Assembly: GCF_039543645.1 (NCBI RefSeq)
Contig: NZ_BAABKD010000002.1
Coordinates: forward strand, 344,290-408,289
DNA: 64,000 nucleotides
Direction of reading: 5' to 3'
DNA from: Paenalcaligenes hermetiae
GTDB lineage: Bacteria; Pseudomonadota; Gammaproteobacteria; Burkholderiales; Burkholderiaceae_B
The notes below the pieces were generated by a model. The model saw nothing but the letters and a program-made list of their open reading frames with translations, searched no databases and was not told where the DNA came from. The translations under genes were made by a program, and so were the position numbers. Positions 1-9,284 of this stretch are shown here, in pieces; the stretch's first letter is position 1, and every line of letters starts with the position of its first letter.

Positions 1-19
1 AACCGTAAATGCTTAAACC

Positions 20-460
20 ATGACAACTCGCGTCGATTTTGCTTTCGGCGCGCCCAACCGTTTGCGCACCGCTTGCGATGTGGTGCGCAAACACTATTTA
101 GCTGGGCGCAAACTGATTATCTACCATCCCGAACTACGCGAACTACAACGCTTTGATCGTATGTTGTGGGGGTTTGAGCCCACCGCCTTTATTCCCCATG
201 TCTTTGTGGATGATCCTCTTGCCCCACAAACCCCTATTTGGTTAAGTACTCAACCGCCACAACCCCATCCACAAAGCCCTGCTGACGCAGCATGGCTACT
301 GAATCTCGCTCCCTCTTGTCCGCCTCTACCTACGCCCTTTCAGCGTATATTAGAGATCGTTTCTGAAAATGAAAAAGACAGGCAAGCTGCACGGCAACGA
401 TGGCGTCAATATCAGCAGCTAAACTACGACGTACGCGGGCATAAGCTCAATTACTCATAG
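20..460 (+). CDS. holC: DNA polymerase III subunit chi
   Basis: This 146-residue protein has the length and layout of HolC, which joins psi and single-strand-binding protein to the polymerase III clamp loader. The N-terminal phrase RVDFAFGAPNRL, the central KLIIYHPE and LWGFEPTAFIPH segments, and the late LNLAP segment before a helical tail fit the chi fold. The ATG lies only 19 bases into the window, so its ribosome site and any upstream partner (pepA in many relatives) are cut off or outside. Identification rests on remembered family features. No alternative family fits better. Confidence 0.85.
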   Translation: MTTRVDFAFGAPNRLRTACDVVRKHYLAGRKLIIYHPELRELQRFDRMLWGFEPTAFIPHVFVDDPLAPQTPIWLSTQPPQPHPQSPADAAWLLNLAPSCPPLPTPFQRILEIVSENEKDRQAARQRWRQYQQLNYDVRGHKLNYS

Positions 461-536
461 GCGACTTAGACTTGATTCGTCAGCTATTTGTCAGCTATTC
501 TTTAGCTATTATCTATTTTGCGGTAAAGGAACGTTT

Positions 537-1241
537 ATGAATACATCTCGTCCTGATCTTTCTCCCTCTAGCTTGGGTCAAACCCAACAGTTAGCTGTAC
601 GTCATCGCGTCTTACGCAATACCTACCTATTATTAGCGATCTCCATGATCCCTACCGTCTTAGGTGCCTGGCTAGGCCTAAAAACAGGTATTACCCAAGT
701 CTTTGGCTCTAGCCCTGGCTTAAGCGCTATTGTCTTTTTAGCGGGTGCTTTTGGCATGATGTTTTTAATTGAACGCAATAAAAACCGTGCCACCGGTGTG
801 GGGCTACTTTTAGCATTTACCTTTTTTATGGGGATCATGCTCTCTCGCCTACTCGGGTTTGTGCTGGGTATGGGCAATGGCGGTCAACTCATTATGTTGG
901 CCTTTGGTGGAACCGCCGCAGTATTTGGCACCATGTCAGTTATTGCTAGCACCACAAAACGTGATTTTAGCGGTATGCAAAAATTCCTGTTTATCGGTGC
1001 TGTTATTCTCATTGTGGCATCACTGGCCAATATCTTTTTACAGATCCCAGCCTTGATGCTCACCCTATCTGTGATGGCGATCGGTATTTTCTCTGCTTTT
1101 CTACTGGTCGATTTGCAGCGTATCATTAACGGTGGCGAAACCAACTACATTAGCGCCACCCTTGCCGTGTATCTCAGCCTTTATAATATTTTTAGTAACC
1201 TATTGATGTTATTAGGTGTGTTAGGCGGCGATCGCGACTAA
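537..1241 (+). CDS. BI-1/YccA-family integral membrane protein
   Basis: A 234-residue, very hydrophobic protein with about seven predicted membrane helices after a roughly 25-residue polar N-terminus. It ends with the family-like stretch LAVYLSLYNIFSNLLMLLG and a short charged tail. This is the Bax-inhibitor-1 / YccA-YbhL (UPF0005) architecture. In E. coli YccA binds and modulates the membrane protease FtsH; that role is known for the family and only inferred here. The ATG follows an AAAGGA ribosome site. The gene stands alone, 76 bases after holC, and is closed by a strong terminator. Confidence 0.85.
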   Translation: MNTSRPDLSPSSLGQTQQLAVRHRVLRNTYLLLAISMIPTVLGAWLGLKTGITQVFGSSPGLSAIVFLAGAFGMMFLIERNKNRATGVGLLLAFTFFMGIMLSRLLGFVLGMGNGGQLIMLAFGGTAAVFGTMSVIASTTKRDFSGMQKFLFIGAVILIVASLANIFLQIPALMLTLSVMAIGIFSAFLLVDLQRIINGGETNYISATLAVYLSLYNIFSNLLMLLGVLGGDRD

Positions 1242-1255
1242 ATTTTCACTTCTCC

Positions 1256-1290
1256 ATATCGCAGCATCACGCTGCGATATTTTTTATTTT
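1256..1290 (+). terminator. Rho-independent terminator of the BI-1/YccA gene
   Basis: A perfect 10-bp stem (ATATCGCAGC / GCTGCGATAT) with a 5-base loop is followed by TTTTTATTTT. It lies just after the plus-strand stop and overlaps the 3' end of the converging rarD-like gene. Confidence 0.9.
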
Positions 1291-2183
1291 AATCTTCCTG
1301 CCCGACTGTCTTGGTAAACCCGCCAAACCCCTTCAGCCGTCATCAGCGCCACCGCCGTCCAAATCGGAATATAGGTCCACCACTCTTGCGCAGCGATTGG
1401 CTCATCCAAAAGCAAAAAAGCCACCCAAAATAACAAGATCGGCTCTACATACCCTAATAAACCAAAAACCCCTAAAGGCAGCAAACGACTTGCGCTTAGA
1501 TAGCCAACTAAAGCAATGGAGCTAATCAGACCAAATAATGGTACTTGCCAAAAAAAGCGCGGCTGCTCCAAAAATCGTTGTGCCAACGTCACTTCTTGAG
1601 ACAACAATACATAGAATGCGGGAAGGAGTAGAAAGAGAAAATCAAACCAAAGCGAGGTTAAAGCCCCTATCCGCAAATAACGCCGCAACATAAAATACGG
1701 TGGATAACCAAATGCCACCAATGCCGTTGCCCACGAAAATGAGTACACACGCCAAAACTCATGCAATACCCCAGCAGCAGCACACGCCACCGCTAACCAC
1801 TGCCATGCGCTTAGCTTTTCCTGATAAAAAATCCGTCCCACCAGCACCATAATCAAAGGCAATAGAAAATAGCCTAAAGAAACGTCCAACGCCTTTTGAT
1901 GTAAGGGGGCCCAAACAAATAGCCACGTTTGTGTACCAAACAACACCGCGCTCAATAGCAGCCATAAAAAAAACCGAAAATCAGTAAGCACTTGGTGTGT
2001 GACTGCTTTGACCTCATCCCAGCGTTTTAGCTGTGTGATCACTAAAGCCAGCGCAGGAATCCCTAATACAATACGCCACGCAAAGACCTCCCCCCCTGTT
2101 AGCGGCTCAAGCACGGTGGCATAATAATAAATAACCGCAAACAAAAAAGAAGCGCTGACTGAAAAAGCAATACCCTGCCCCAT
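1284..2183 (-). CDS. rarD: RarD-type EamA/DMT superfamily transporter
   Basis: A 299-residue protein with about ten hydrophobic helices arranged as two EamA repeats. The opening GQGIAFSVSASFLFAVIYYY, the conserved EVFAWRI in the first repeat, and GLLGYVEPILLFW in the second are typical of RarD. The family (EamA, drug/metabolite transporter) sits in the inner membrane; substrates are mostly unknown, and the chloramphenicol link in the name comes from one early report. It starts with ATG and lies 36 bases after the PIN-domain gene on the same strand, so the two could be co-transcribed. Confidence 0.85.
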   Translation of the reverse strand: MGQGIAFSVSASFLFAVIYYYATVLEPLTGGEVFAWRIVLGIPALALVITQLKRWDEVKAVTHQVLTDFRFFLWLLLSAVLFGTQTWLFVWAPLHQKALDVSLGYFLLPLIMVLVGRIFYQEKLSAWQWLAVACAAAGVLHEFWRVYSFSWATALVAFGYPPYFMLRRYLRIGALTSLWFDFLFLLLPAFYVLLSQEVTLAQRFLEQPRFFWQVPLFGLISSIALVGYLSASRLLPLGVFGLLGYVEPILLFWVAFLLLDEPIAAQEWWTYIPIWTAVALMTAEGVWRVYQDSRAGRLK

Positions 2184-2219
2184 AATGGCTCCGTCTACTT
2201 AAAAATTATCCTATCCACA

Positions 2220-2816
2220 TCACGTGTTTTCTCTGCTTTCATAGCGTTTGGCCAAATTAAACAAACGCTCGCGCTTGAGTAACGCTGTCACTGAAAGCAA
2301 TGGTTTATCCGGCGCCGTCACCGCAGCAGGCATAGCCTCCAACAGCTTACTCCAGTCCGCGCCCCCCTCATCCCACAGCACACATAAAAAACCATCTGGT
2401 TCCCAACGACTTAAGGCCAGCCGGCGTAATTCACTACGATTAAAATCTTTGCTATTACGCGTGAGCACATGCACATAACGCGTTTTAAAACGAGCTTGTG
2501 CTGCACGTGCCGCTGCAATCACATGCCAATCTTTAGGGTCACTATATTGCAACCCCAGCTCCCACGCCTTCACTATGCCTTGATCCGCAAGCGGATACTG
2601 ATGCTCCCACTCATCCCAATCCAACGCTAGTTGCTCAACCGGTACTGACCATAGGCGTGAAGCATTACGTAACCACTCATCTCGAATTTTGGCGCTCCAA
2701 ATTGGCTGATATAACCCCTGCTCAGCAAGAGCAAAACACAGATAACGCAATACATTTGAAATCAATATGCATGTATCTAGCACCACCATCCCATGCAAAG
2801 GACTAACCGCGCCCAT
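2220..2816 (-). CDS. PIN-domain protein, putative RNase
   Basis: A 198-residue protein with a PIN-like acidic pattern: D14 in VVLDTCILI, E47 in RDEW, D93/D96 in SDPKDWHVIAAA, and the N121-D124 region in LTRNSKDF. PIN domains are usually single-strand RNases, often toxins of VapBC pairs. No small antitoxin gene adjoins it and it overlaps recO by 14 bases, so it looks like a chromosomal non-toxin member in the recO-era operon. The first ATG at 2816 is used here; an ATG at codon 10 would remove the overlap and start just before the first catalytic Asp. The substrate is unknown. Confidence 0.75.
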   Translation of the reverse strand: MGAVSPLHGMVVLDTCILISNVLRYLCFALAEQGLYQPIWSAKIRDEWLRNASRLWSVPVEQLALDWDEWEHQYPLADQGIVKAWELGLQYSDPKDWHVIAAARAAQARFKTRYVHVLTRNSKDFNRSELRRLALSRWEPDGFLCVLWDEGGADWSKLLEAMPAAVTAPDKPLLSVTALLKRERLFNLAKRYESRENT

Positions 2817-3396
2817 ATTCTTGTAACTCCATTAGCACAGTGCGCGTACGCAAGGGTCTACCCAGCAGATAATCAATCCGTTCGCGTAAGCGTTGTCGAA
2901 GCACGGGCTCCTGCTCCAGATCGAAAAAATCCGGCATGGCTTCATCAAGCCCATAGCCGGTTTCTTGTAAAAGCACCCACTCAAACTCGCGTAAAATCGT
3001 CGCAGCGGTAAGTTGCCCCTGAGCCAACTGTGTTAGCGCTTGTCGATACTGATCAAACAAGTTTGGGTGGGGGTCTTCTTTGGGTAAAAGGCGTAATATA
3101 AGCTCATTCATATACCACGCTGACATCAACGCGCGCCCCGATATAGGGTGTAAGCCAGCTAATTCGGCTCGCGTTAGGGTTTTTACCTCGTTACTACCGC
3201 TCCAAGACAAAAGCAGTGGTTGAAAATTTAATAATACTGGCTTTAGCGCCGAATAAGGTCTCTTAGCACCTTTAGCCACCAGTGATACGATCCCATAATC
3301 ACGACTGAACATTTGAGCAATGAGCGAGCTTTCTTTCCAGGGCGTCGCATGTAAAAGATAACTGGCGGCTTCGTTAACTCGCTGCCTTTTACTCAT
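2803..3396 (-). CDS. recO: DNA repair protein RecO (short form)
   Basis: RecO helps RecR load RecA on SSB-coated gaps. The N-terminal OB-fold is clear (ASYLLHATPWKESSLIAQMFSRDYGIVSLVAKGAKR, quoted in parts: ASYLLHATPWKESS then GIVSLVAKGAKR), followed by the helical domain with ALMSAWYMNELILRLLP and EFEWVLLQETGYGLD. At 197 residues it is about 40-60 shorter than many homologues. The loss falls after the GYGLD motif, in the C-terminal domain. It overlaps era by 8 bases and the PIN gene by 14, so translational coupling is likely. The pdxJ-acpS pair that follows recO in many relatives is absent. Confidence 0.88.
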   Translation of the reverse strand: MSKRQRVNEAASYLLHATPWKESSLIAQMFSRDYGIVSLVAKGAKRPYSALKPVLLNFQPLLLSWSGSNEVKTLTRAELAGLHPISGRALMSAWYMNELILRLLPKEDPHPNLFDQYRQALTQLAQGQLTAATILREFEWVLLQETGYGLDEAMPDFFDLEQEPVLRQRLRERIDYLLGRPLRTRTVLMELQEYGRG

Positions 3397-4282
3397 GCCC
3401 TAGTTCACGTAGAGTTGCCTCTCGCTCTGTCCAGCCTCTGCGTACTTTGACATAGACATCCAAAAACACCGGTTTGTCTAAAAGGTTTTTAATATCTTGA
3501 CGTGCCTCCGAAGCAATACGCTTCATGTGCATCCCATTTGCGCCTAGCAAAATAGGACGGTGGCTTTCACGCTCTACTAACACACAGGCCGAAATCCGCG
3601 CCCCCTGCTCATTTTCCTCCCACTGTTCGATCATCACCGCGCAGCCATAAGGCAACTCATCGCCCACTAAACGGAAGATTTTCTCACGCAATAGCTCGGC
3701 GGCAATAAAACGCATGGACCGATCTGTAATCATGTCCTCTTCGAACATGGGCTCATTCTCGGGTAGGTATTTAGCCACCTCATCTAGCAAAGCATCTAAC
3801 TGGATATGCCGCTCTGCACTAATAGGTATCACCGCCGCATAGGGGTATTTTTCTGCGCATTGCGCAATATAAGGTAATAAGTCAGTTTTATTTTTCAGCA
3901 GGTCTACCTTATTGATCACGAGTATCACGTTGGCATCTTTAGGAAAAAGCGGGAGCAGCTGTTCGTCACCCGCGTTCCATTTACCGGCCTCGACCACATG
4001 TAGCACCACATCCACATCGGTTAAAGACTGGGTCACCACTCGATTCATCATGCGGTTCATCAACCCGCCATGGCGCGTCTGAAAACCCGGTGTGTCAACA
4101 AAAACAAACTGCTCGTTTTCTCGTGTTAATACACTATTAATCCGATGTCGTGTCGTCTGCGCTTTGCGTGACACAATAGAAATTTTAGCGCCAACCAAGG
4201 CGTTGGTTAACGTAGATTTTCCCACATTCGGACGCCCGACAATGGTCACAAATCCACATTTATAATCAGTAGTAAAAGTCAT
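3389..4282 (-). CDS. era: GTPase Era, 30S ribosome assembly factor
   Basis: A 297-residue protein with complete GTPase motifs: G1 GRPNVGKST at residues 16-24, G3 DTPG at 63-66 and G4 NKVD at 124-127. A C-terminal KH RNA-binding domain follows from about residue 200 (LGANGMHMKRIASEARQ). Era binds the 3' end of 16S rRNA and links ribosome maturation to growth. It lies 13 bases after rnc, the standard rnc-era arrangement. ATG start; full length for the family. Confidence 0.97.
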   Translation of the reverse strand: MTFTTDYKCGFVTIVGRPNVGKSTLTNALVGAKISIVSRKAQTTRHRINSVLTRENEQFVFVDTPGFQTRHGGLMNRMMNRVVTQSLTDVDVVLHVVEAGKWNAGDEQLLPLFPKDANVILVINKVDLLKNKTDLLPYIAQCAEKYPYAAVIPISAERHIQLDALLDEVAKYLPENEPMFEEDMITDRSMRFIAAELLREKIFRLVGDELPYGCAVMIEQWEENEQGARISACVLVERESHRPILLGANGMHMKRIASEARQDIKNLLDKPVFLDVYVKVRRGWTEREATLRELGHE

Positions 4283-4295
4283 AGTAATTAAATGA

Positions 4296-5012
4296 TCAAT
4301 GACGTCGGCGGGCAGAGCGCGAGGTTTTTAAAGGCTCAATAGCTTCTACACGCTCAATCGCTTGTAAGGCGGCGGCTTGTTCAGCAGCACGGCGACTATT
4401 GCCACTGGCTTGCACCACAATATCGAGTTTATCGATGCGGCACTCAACATCAAACACCTGACTATGTGCAGCACCATGTGTTGCTACCACTAAATACACC
4501 GGCAAATCCAAACGGCGCCCTTGAAGCATTTCTTGGAGCAAGGTTTTAGGATCTTTACCTAGTGTTTTAGGGTCAACAGTTAACAAAATTGGCTCATACT
4601 GACGACTGATCACATAGGCAGCCGCCTCAAACCCGCCATCTAAGTAAACTGCGCCAAAAACAGCCTCCAGCGCATCCGATAAAATAGATGGCCGTCTAAA
4701 TCCACCACTTTTCAGTTCGCCTTCGCCCAGACGTAAAAAATCCGATAAGTTTAATTTTTGGGCAATTTCTGCCAGAGTTGATTGCTTGACTAAATTGGCT
4801 CGTATCCGCGACAAATCACCTTCATCGATACGATCAAACTGCTTATACAACAAAGAAGCCACCACAAAATTCAGTACCGAATCCCCAAGGAATTCTAAAC
4901 GCTCATTGTGCTTGGCATTATGACTACGATGCGTCACCGCCTGCTCTAACAGAGCAGGAGTAGTAAAATGATAATCGATGGCGTCTTCTAAACGAGATAA
5001 CCGTGCTGCCAT
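4296..5012 (-). CDS. rnc: Ribonuclease III
   Basis: A 238-residue double-strand-specific endoribonuclease that processes rRNA precursors. The RNase III signature NERLEFLGDSVL covers about residues 36-47 with acidic residues E40 and D44. A second acidic patch is in LSDALEAVFGAVYLDGG, and a dsRNA-binding domain fills the C-terminal third. The stop of lepB and the start of rnc share one base (TAATG), so the two are translationally coupled. Confidence 0.97.
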   Translation of the reverse strand: MAARLSRLEDAIDYHFTTPALLEQAVTHRSHNAKHNERLEFLGDSVLNFVVASLLYKQFDRIDEGDLSRIRANLVKQSTLAEIAQKLNLSDFLRLGEGELKSGGFRRPSILSDALEAVFGAVYLDGGFEAAAYVISRQYEPILLTVDPKTLGKDPKTLLQEMLQGRRLDLPVYLVVATHGAAHSQVFDVECRIDKLDIVVQASGNSRRAAEQAAALQAIERVEAIEPLKTSRSARRRH

Positions 5013-5896
5013 TAGTGGAATCGTCCTATACGACCGGGTTCGCTAAAATTCATCCAGATAAAAAACGCGCGACCCACTACATTTTCATCTGGAACAAAAC
5101 CCCAATATCGACTATCTAAACTATTGTCACGATTATCCCCCATGACAAAATAATGGCCTTCAGGCACGACACACTGTATTGCTTGGCGCCCGTAGTCACA
5201 GTTATCTAGATAAGGAAAACGTACGATAGGCATGTAGTCTTGGTTTTGCTGTGTATTGACTAGAACCTGATGGGGCTGAGAACCCAGCTGCTCCGTATAC
5301 TGAGCAACATAGTTATGGCGATCCGGCTCAAAATACTGCCCAGACGGCGTTAAATTAACCGCTTGATCGTTCACATACAGCTGATTGCCCTCGTAGCGCA
5401 CTACATCTCCAGGCACACCTACTACACGCTTAATATAGTCAATACTGGTATCAACAGGATAACGAAATACCAGTACATCCCCTGCTTTGGGATCTGACAA
5501 AGGAATCACCTTTTTGTTTATGACAGGTATACGTATACCGTATTGATACTTATTAACTAAAATAAAATCCCCGCTTTGTAAAGTAGGAAGCATCGAACCT
5601 GAGGGAATGCGAAACGGCTCAAAGATAAAAGAGCGTAATACAAAGACAAAGAGAATAACGGGGAAAAAGCTCACCCCGTACTCTACCCACCAAGGCATTT
5701 TGCCAGCTTTTGCGCGGGCTTCCTCTTTAAGTTGTTGCTGCTGCTCCGTGCTGAGCCCCGGCACATAAGGGACATTCGCAGCGGCCGCCTCAGCGCGCTG
5801 ACGCCGCTTTGCAGCTAATGAATATCGATCCCAGAACCAAACAATTCCAGTAATCACCAACAAAATAAATAAAATGAGGGAAAAGTCCCAACGCAT
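5012..5896 (-). CDS. lepB: Signal peptidase I
   Basis: LepB cleaves signal peptides of exported proteins at the outer face of the inner membrane. Two membrane segments occur (about residues 5-24 and 75-92). The catalytic Ser lies in RIPSGSMLPT (about S101) and the general-base Lys in YIKRVVGVPGD (about K156); the late GDNRDNSLDSRYWG box is intact. A GTG nine bases further upstream is possible, but the ATG at 5896 gives the usual MRWDF-like start and 294 residues. It sits 15 bases after lepA, the standard lepA-lepB unit. Confidence 0.96.
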   Translation of the reverse strand: MRWDFSLILFILLVITGIVWFWDRYSLAAKRRQRAEAAAANVPYVPGLSTEQQQQLKEEARAKAGKMPWWVEYGVSFFPVILFVFVLRSFIFEPFRIPSGSMLPTLQSGDFILVNKYQYGIRIPVINKKVIPLSDPKAGDVLVFRYPVDTSIDYIKRVVGVPGDVVRYEGNQLYVNDQAVNLTPSGQYFEPDRHNYVAQYTEQLGSQPHQVLVNTQQNQDYMPIVRFPYLDNCDYGRQAIQCVVPEGHYFVMGDNRDNSLDSRYWGFVPDENVVGRAFFIWMNFSEPGRIGRFH

Positions 5897-5911
5897 AAGT
5901 GGCACCGTTTA

Positions 5912-7708
5912 TTAATTGTCTTCGACTTGTAAAATCGCTAAGAAAGCCTCTTGTGGAATCTCCACATTACCGACTTGCTTCATGCGTTTTTTACCTTCTT
6001 TTTGTTTTTCAAGCAGCTTTTTCTTACGTGAAATATCACCACCATAACACTTGGCGAGTACGTTTTTACGCAAGGCTTTAACGTTTTCACGAGCAATTAC
6101 CTCGGCCCCAATAGCGGCTTGAATCGCAATATCAAACATCTGACGTGGAATGAGGCCACGCATCTTAGACACCACCTCGCGCCCACGATAACGTGCACTT
6201 TGACGGTGCACAATCATCGATAGAGCATCGACACGGTCCCCGTTAATTAACAGATCCACTTTGACTACATCCGCAGCACGATACTCAAGGAATTCATAAT
6301 CCATCGATGCATAGCCACGCGACACCGATTTTAAACGGTCAAAGAAATCCAACACAATCTCAGCTAAAGGGATCTCATAGACCAAACTGACCTGACGCCC
6401 TAAGTAGGTCATATTAAGCTGCACCCCACGCTTTTGGTTGCAAAGCGTCATCACGGGCCCCACATATTCTTGCGGCATCAAGAGAGTGACCTCAACAATG
6501 GGTTCACGTATTTCAGCGATTTGGCCTACCTCGGGCATCCGTGAAGGGCTATCAATCATGAGCACTTCGCCATCATTGCGCTGTACCTCATAAACCACCG
6601 AAGGCGCGGTGGTGATGATATCCATATCGAACTCACGCTCTAAGCGCTCTTGCACGATTTCTAAATGCAGCAGTCCCAAAAATCCGCAACGAAAACCAAA
6701 ACCTAGCGCTTGAGAAACCTCGGGCTCAAACATCAATGAGGCATCATTGAGCTTTAGTTTCTCTAGGGAGTCACGCAACTGATCGTACTCACTACTTTCA
6801 ACAGGGTACACCCCTGCAAAAACCTGTGGTTTGACCTCTTTAAAGCCTGGTAAAGGAGTATCAGCCGCTTTATTACCACTGTGCGTAATCGTATCCCCTA
6901 CCTTGGCCTGCTCTAGCTCTTTAATCCCAGTGACGACAAAGCCGACCTCTCCTGCAGCCAATTGCTCGACAGGAGTGGATTTTGGCGTAAACATACCGAT
7001 TTGCTCACAAATATGCTGTGAGTGATTCGACATGAGTTGGATTTTATCGCGGTGTTTCAGTACGCCATTGACAATACGCACCAACATGACCACGCCCACA
7101 TAGTTATCAAACCATGAGTCAATAATCAATGCTTGTAACGGCGCATCGGGATCTCCTTCAGGAGCAGGGATATGCGTCACAATGGCTTCCAAAATATCAT
7201 CAATGCCCTGACCTGTTTTAGCACTCGCCTCGATGGCTTCAGAGGCATCAATACCAATCACGTCTTCAATTTCTTGGCGAGCTGCATCTGGATCGGCCGA
7301 TGGTAAATCAATTTTATTTAATACGGGGATGACTTCTAAGTCTTGTTCCAATGCGGTATAGCAGGTCGCAACCGTTTGAGCTTCTACCCCTTGTGATGCA
7401 TCCACCACCAATAACGCGCCCTCACACGCTTGCAGTGAACGACTCACCTCATAAGAGAAGTCCACGTGCCCAGGAGTATCGATAAGATTGATACGATACT
7501 CTTTACCATCTTTGGCCTTATATTTAAGGGCAGCGGTTTGTGCTTTAATCGTAATCCCACGTTCACGCTCAATATCCATCGAGTCTAAAACCTGAGTGGA
7601 CATTTCACGATCCTCTAGCCCCCCACAGCGCTGAATTAGGCGGTCGGCCAGGGTAGATTTACCATGGTCAATATGAGCGATAATAGAAAAGTTGCGGATA
7701 AGATCCAT
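5912..7708 (-). CDS. lepA: Elongation factor 4 (LepA GTPase)
   Basis: A 598-residue translational GTPase, full length for LepA. G1 is AHIDHGKST at residues 11-19, G3 is DTPGHVDF and G4 is NKIDLPSADP. The LepA-specific C-terminal domain ends with CYGGDISRKKKLLEKQKEGKKR followed by a short tail. EF4 acts on stalled or maturing ribosomes. ATG start, with the mucD terminator about 50 bases upstream; lepA heads the lepA-lepB-rnc-era-recO string. Confidence 0.98.
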   Translation of the reverse strand: MDLIRNFSIIAHIDHGKSTLADRLIQRCGGLEDREMSTQVLDSMDIERERGITIKAQTAALKYKAKDGKEYRINLIDTPGHVDFSYEVSRSLQACEGALLVVDASQGVEAQTVATCYTALEQDLEVIPVLNKIDLPSADPDAARQEIEDVIGIDASEAIEASAKTGQGIDDILEAIVTHIPAPEGDPDAPLQALIIDSWFDNYVGVVMLVRIVNGVLKHRDKIQLMSNHSQHICEQIGMFTPKSTPVEQLAAGEVGFVVTGIKELEQAKVGDTITHSGNKAADTPLPGFKEVKPQVFAGVYPVESSEYDQLRDSLEKLKLNDASLMFEPEVSQALGFGFRCGFLGLLHLEIVQERLEREFDMDIITTAPSVVYEVQRNDGEVLMIDSPSRMPEVGQIAEIREPIVEVTLLMPQEYVGPVMTLCNQKRGVQLNMTYLGRQVSLVYEIPLAEIVLDFFDRLKSVSRGYASMDYEFLEYRAADVVKVDLLINGDRVDALSMIVHRQSARYRGREVVSKMRGLIPRQMFDIAIQAAIGAEVIARENVKALRKNVLAKCYGGDISRKKKLLEKQKEGKKRMKQVGNVEIPQEAFLAILQVEDN

Positions 7709-7756
7709 AGACCTAAATAAAAAAACAACCGGTTAATCGGAGCCAGCTGAAAATAC

Positions 7757-7782
7757 AAAAAAGGGGCGCTCTGGGCGCCCCT
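7757..7782 (-). terminator. Rho-independent terminator of the rpoE-rseAB-mucD unit
   Basis: On the minus strand AGGGGCGC pairs with GCGCCCCT across a 5-base loop and is followed by six U. It closes the mucD transcript before lepA. Confidence 0.9.
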
Positions 7783-7784
7783 AG

Positions 7785-7811
7785 AAGGCTAAATTGTGAT
7801 TTAGCCTTTTT
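7785..7811 (+). terminator. Plus-strand terminator-like hairpin downstream of mucD
   Basis: A perfect 9-bp stem AAGGCTAAA / TTTAGCCTT with a 6-base loop is followed by further T on the plus strand. No plus-strand gene ends here, so it may stop antisense transcription into mucD, or simply form part of a tandem stem pair with the minus-strand terminator beside it. Confidence 0.5.
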
Positions 7812-7818
7812 GTACGGG

Positions 7819-9261
7819 TTATTTGGTTGGTTTTACCAATACCCATTGGGCATTATTACCACGAACAACTAAAAGTGCCGCGTTTTTTCCTGCTGATAAC
7901 GATTTTACAATGCGTTGATAACTGCTGGCATCTAAATCATCGTGATTATTAATTTGTAAAATAATATCACCTTCGGCAATACCGGATTGGGCAGCCGGCG
8001 CACTCGCCGCTTTTACCTTGATACCCGAATCTACCCCTAAGCGTTGTTTATCTGCATCAGATAAGTTTTCAACTACCAGTCCCAAGCGATCAACATCCGT
8101 TTTTGCTTCTGGGGCTTTAGCAACGCTAGTACCTGTGGTGAGCTCGCCAACTTCGGTTTTTAGGGTAATGGATTTTCCTTTGCGCCAGACCTCGACATCA
8201 ACCTTAGAGCCTGGTTTTGCCGCACCAACAATGCGCGGTAAATCGCTCATTTGTTTGATCTCTTTGTCACCAAAACGCAAGATCACATCACCATTACGAA
8301 TACCGGCTTTGGCGGCAGGCCCGTTTTCTTCGATATTGCTAACTAAGGCCCCTTTATTATCGGGTAAACCTAAGGCTTTAGCCACGTCTTCACTTACATC
8401 CGTGATTTGCACCCCTATTCTACCGCGAGTGACCTTACCGTGGGATTTTAACTGATCCACGACATTCATGGCCTCATCAATAGGGATAGCTAAAGAAATC
8501 CCCATAAAGCCGCCACTACGTGAAATGATCTGGGAGTTAACCCCAACCACTTCTCCTGATAAATTTAATAGCGGTCCGCCGGAGTTTCCAGGATTCACCG
8601 CCACATCGGTTTGAATAAAAGGCAGATAATCCCCGGTATCTCGATTAATAGCACTCACCACCCCTACTGTAACAGTGGAATCCAAACCAAAAGGCGATCC
8701 AATTGCCATCACCCATTGCCCTTTTTTTAAATTAGAGGGGCTACCAATTTTAAGTGGCGATAGATTTTTAGCATCAACTTTGATTAAAGCAATATCCGTA
8801 CGTTCATCGGCGCCAATAACCTTTGCTTTGTACTCTTTGCCATCCACCAACGTGACAAAAATGTCTTTGGCATCCGCAATCACATGATTATTCGTCAATA
8901 TATAACCATCTGCGGAAATGACAAAGCCAGAACCGACCCCTCGTGGCACCACACGCTCTTCGGCTTGTGGGGCTCGACGATGAGGGTTACTAGGCGCTGG
9001 CATAAAGTCTGGCCCAAAGAACCAGCGAAATAAATCATATGGATCCCCACTACCCATAGGGGAACGCACTGGAATGCTTTCTGTAGTACGGATATTTACA
9101 ACAGATTTTTCTGTTTTTTCTACGATCTGACTAAAATCAGGTAACACCACAGCTGGGGCCGCCGCTTGTGCCATCGCTGGTGTCTGCATACCCAAGCCCA
9201 GTGTTACAGCCACGCATAAACTGCTTAAAACACGCGATAAACGTTTAGTGCGAATTTGCAT
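7819..9261 (-). CDS. mucD: Periplasmic serine protease MucD (DegP/HtrA family)
   Basis: A signal peptide (about residues 1-32, ending near AMA-QA) is followed by a trypsin-like protease domain. The catalytic triad is visible: H126 in LTNNHVI, D156 in ERTDIALI and S227 in NPGNSGGPLL. Two PDZ domains follow (about 265-360 and 385-475). The protein degrades misfolded envelope proteins and dampens the sigma-E response. The ATG at 9261 with GGAG eight bases upstream is preferred over a GTG three codons earlier. It is the last gene of rpoE-rseA-rseB-mucD. Confidence 0.95.
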   Translation of the reverse strand: MQIRTKRLSRVLSSLCVAVTLGLGMQTPAMAQAAAPAVVLPDFSQIVEKTEKSVVNIRTTESIPVRSPMGSGDPYDLFRWFFGPDFMPAPSNPHRRAPQAEERVVPRGVGSGFVISADGYILTNNHVIADAKDIFVTLVDGKEYKAKVIGADERTDIALIKVDAKNLSPLKIGSPSNLKKGQWVMAIGSPFGLDSTVTVGVVSAINRDTGDYLPFIQTDVAVNPGNSGGPLLNLSGEVVGVNSQIISRSGGFMGISLAIPIDEAMNVVDQLKSHGKVTRGRIGVQITDVSEDVAKALGLPDNKGALVSNIEENGPAAKAGIRNGDVILRFGDKEIKQMSDLPRIVGAAKPGSKVDVEVWRKGKSITLKTEVGELTTGTSVAKAPEAKTDVDRLGLVVENLSDADKQRLGVDSGIKVKAASAPAAQSGIAEGDIILQINNHDDLDASSYQRIVKSLSAGKNAALLVVRGNNAQWVLVKPTK

Positions 9262-9284
9262 TAGATGCACTCCGTGAGTTGTTT

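Noticed and set aside
2220..2816. PIN protein as a VapBC toxin
   Set aside because: No small antitoxin gene adjoins it; the neighbours on both sides are recO and rarD.
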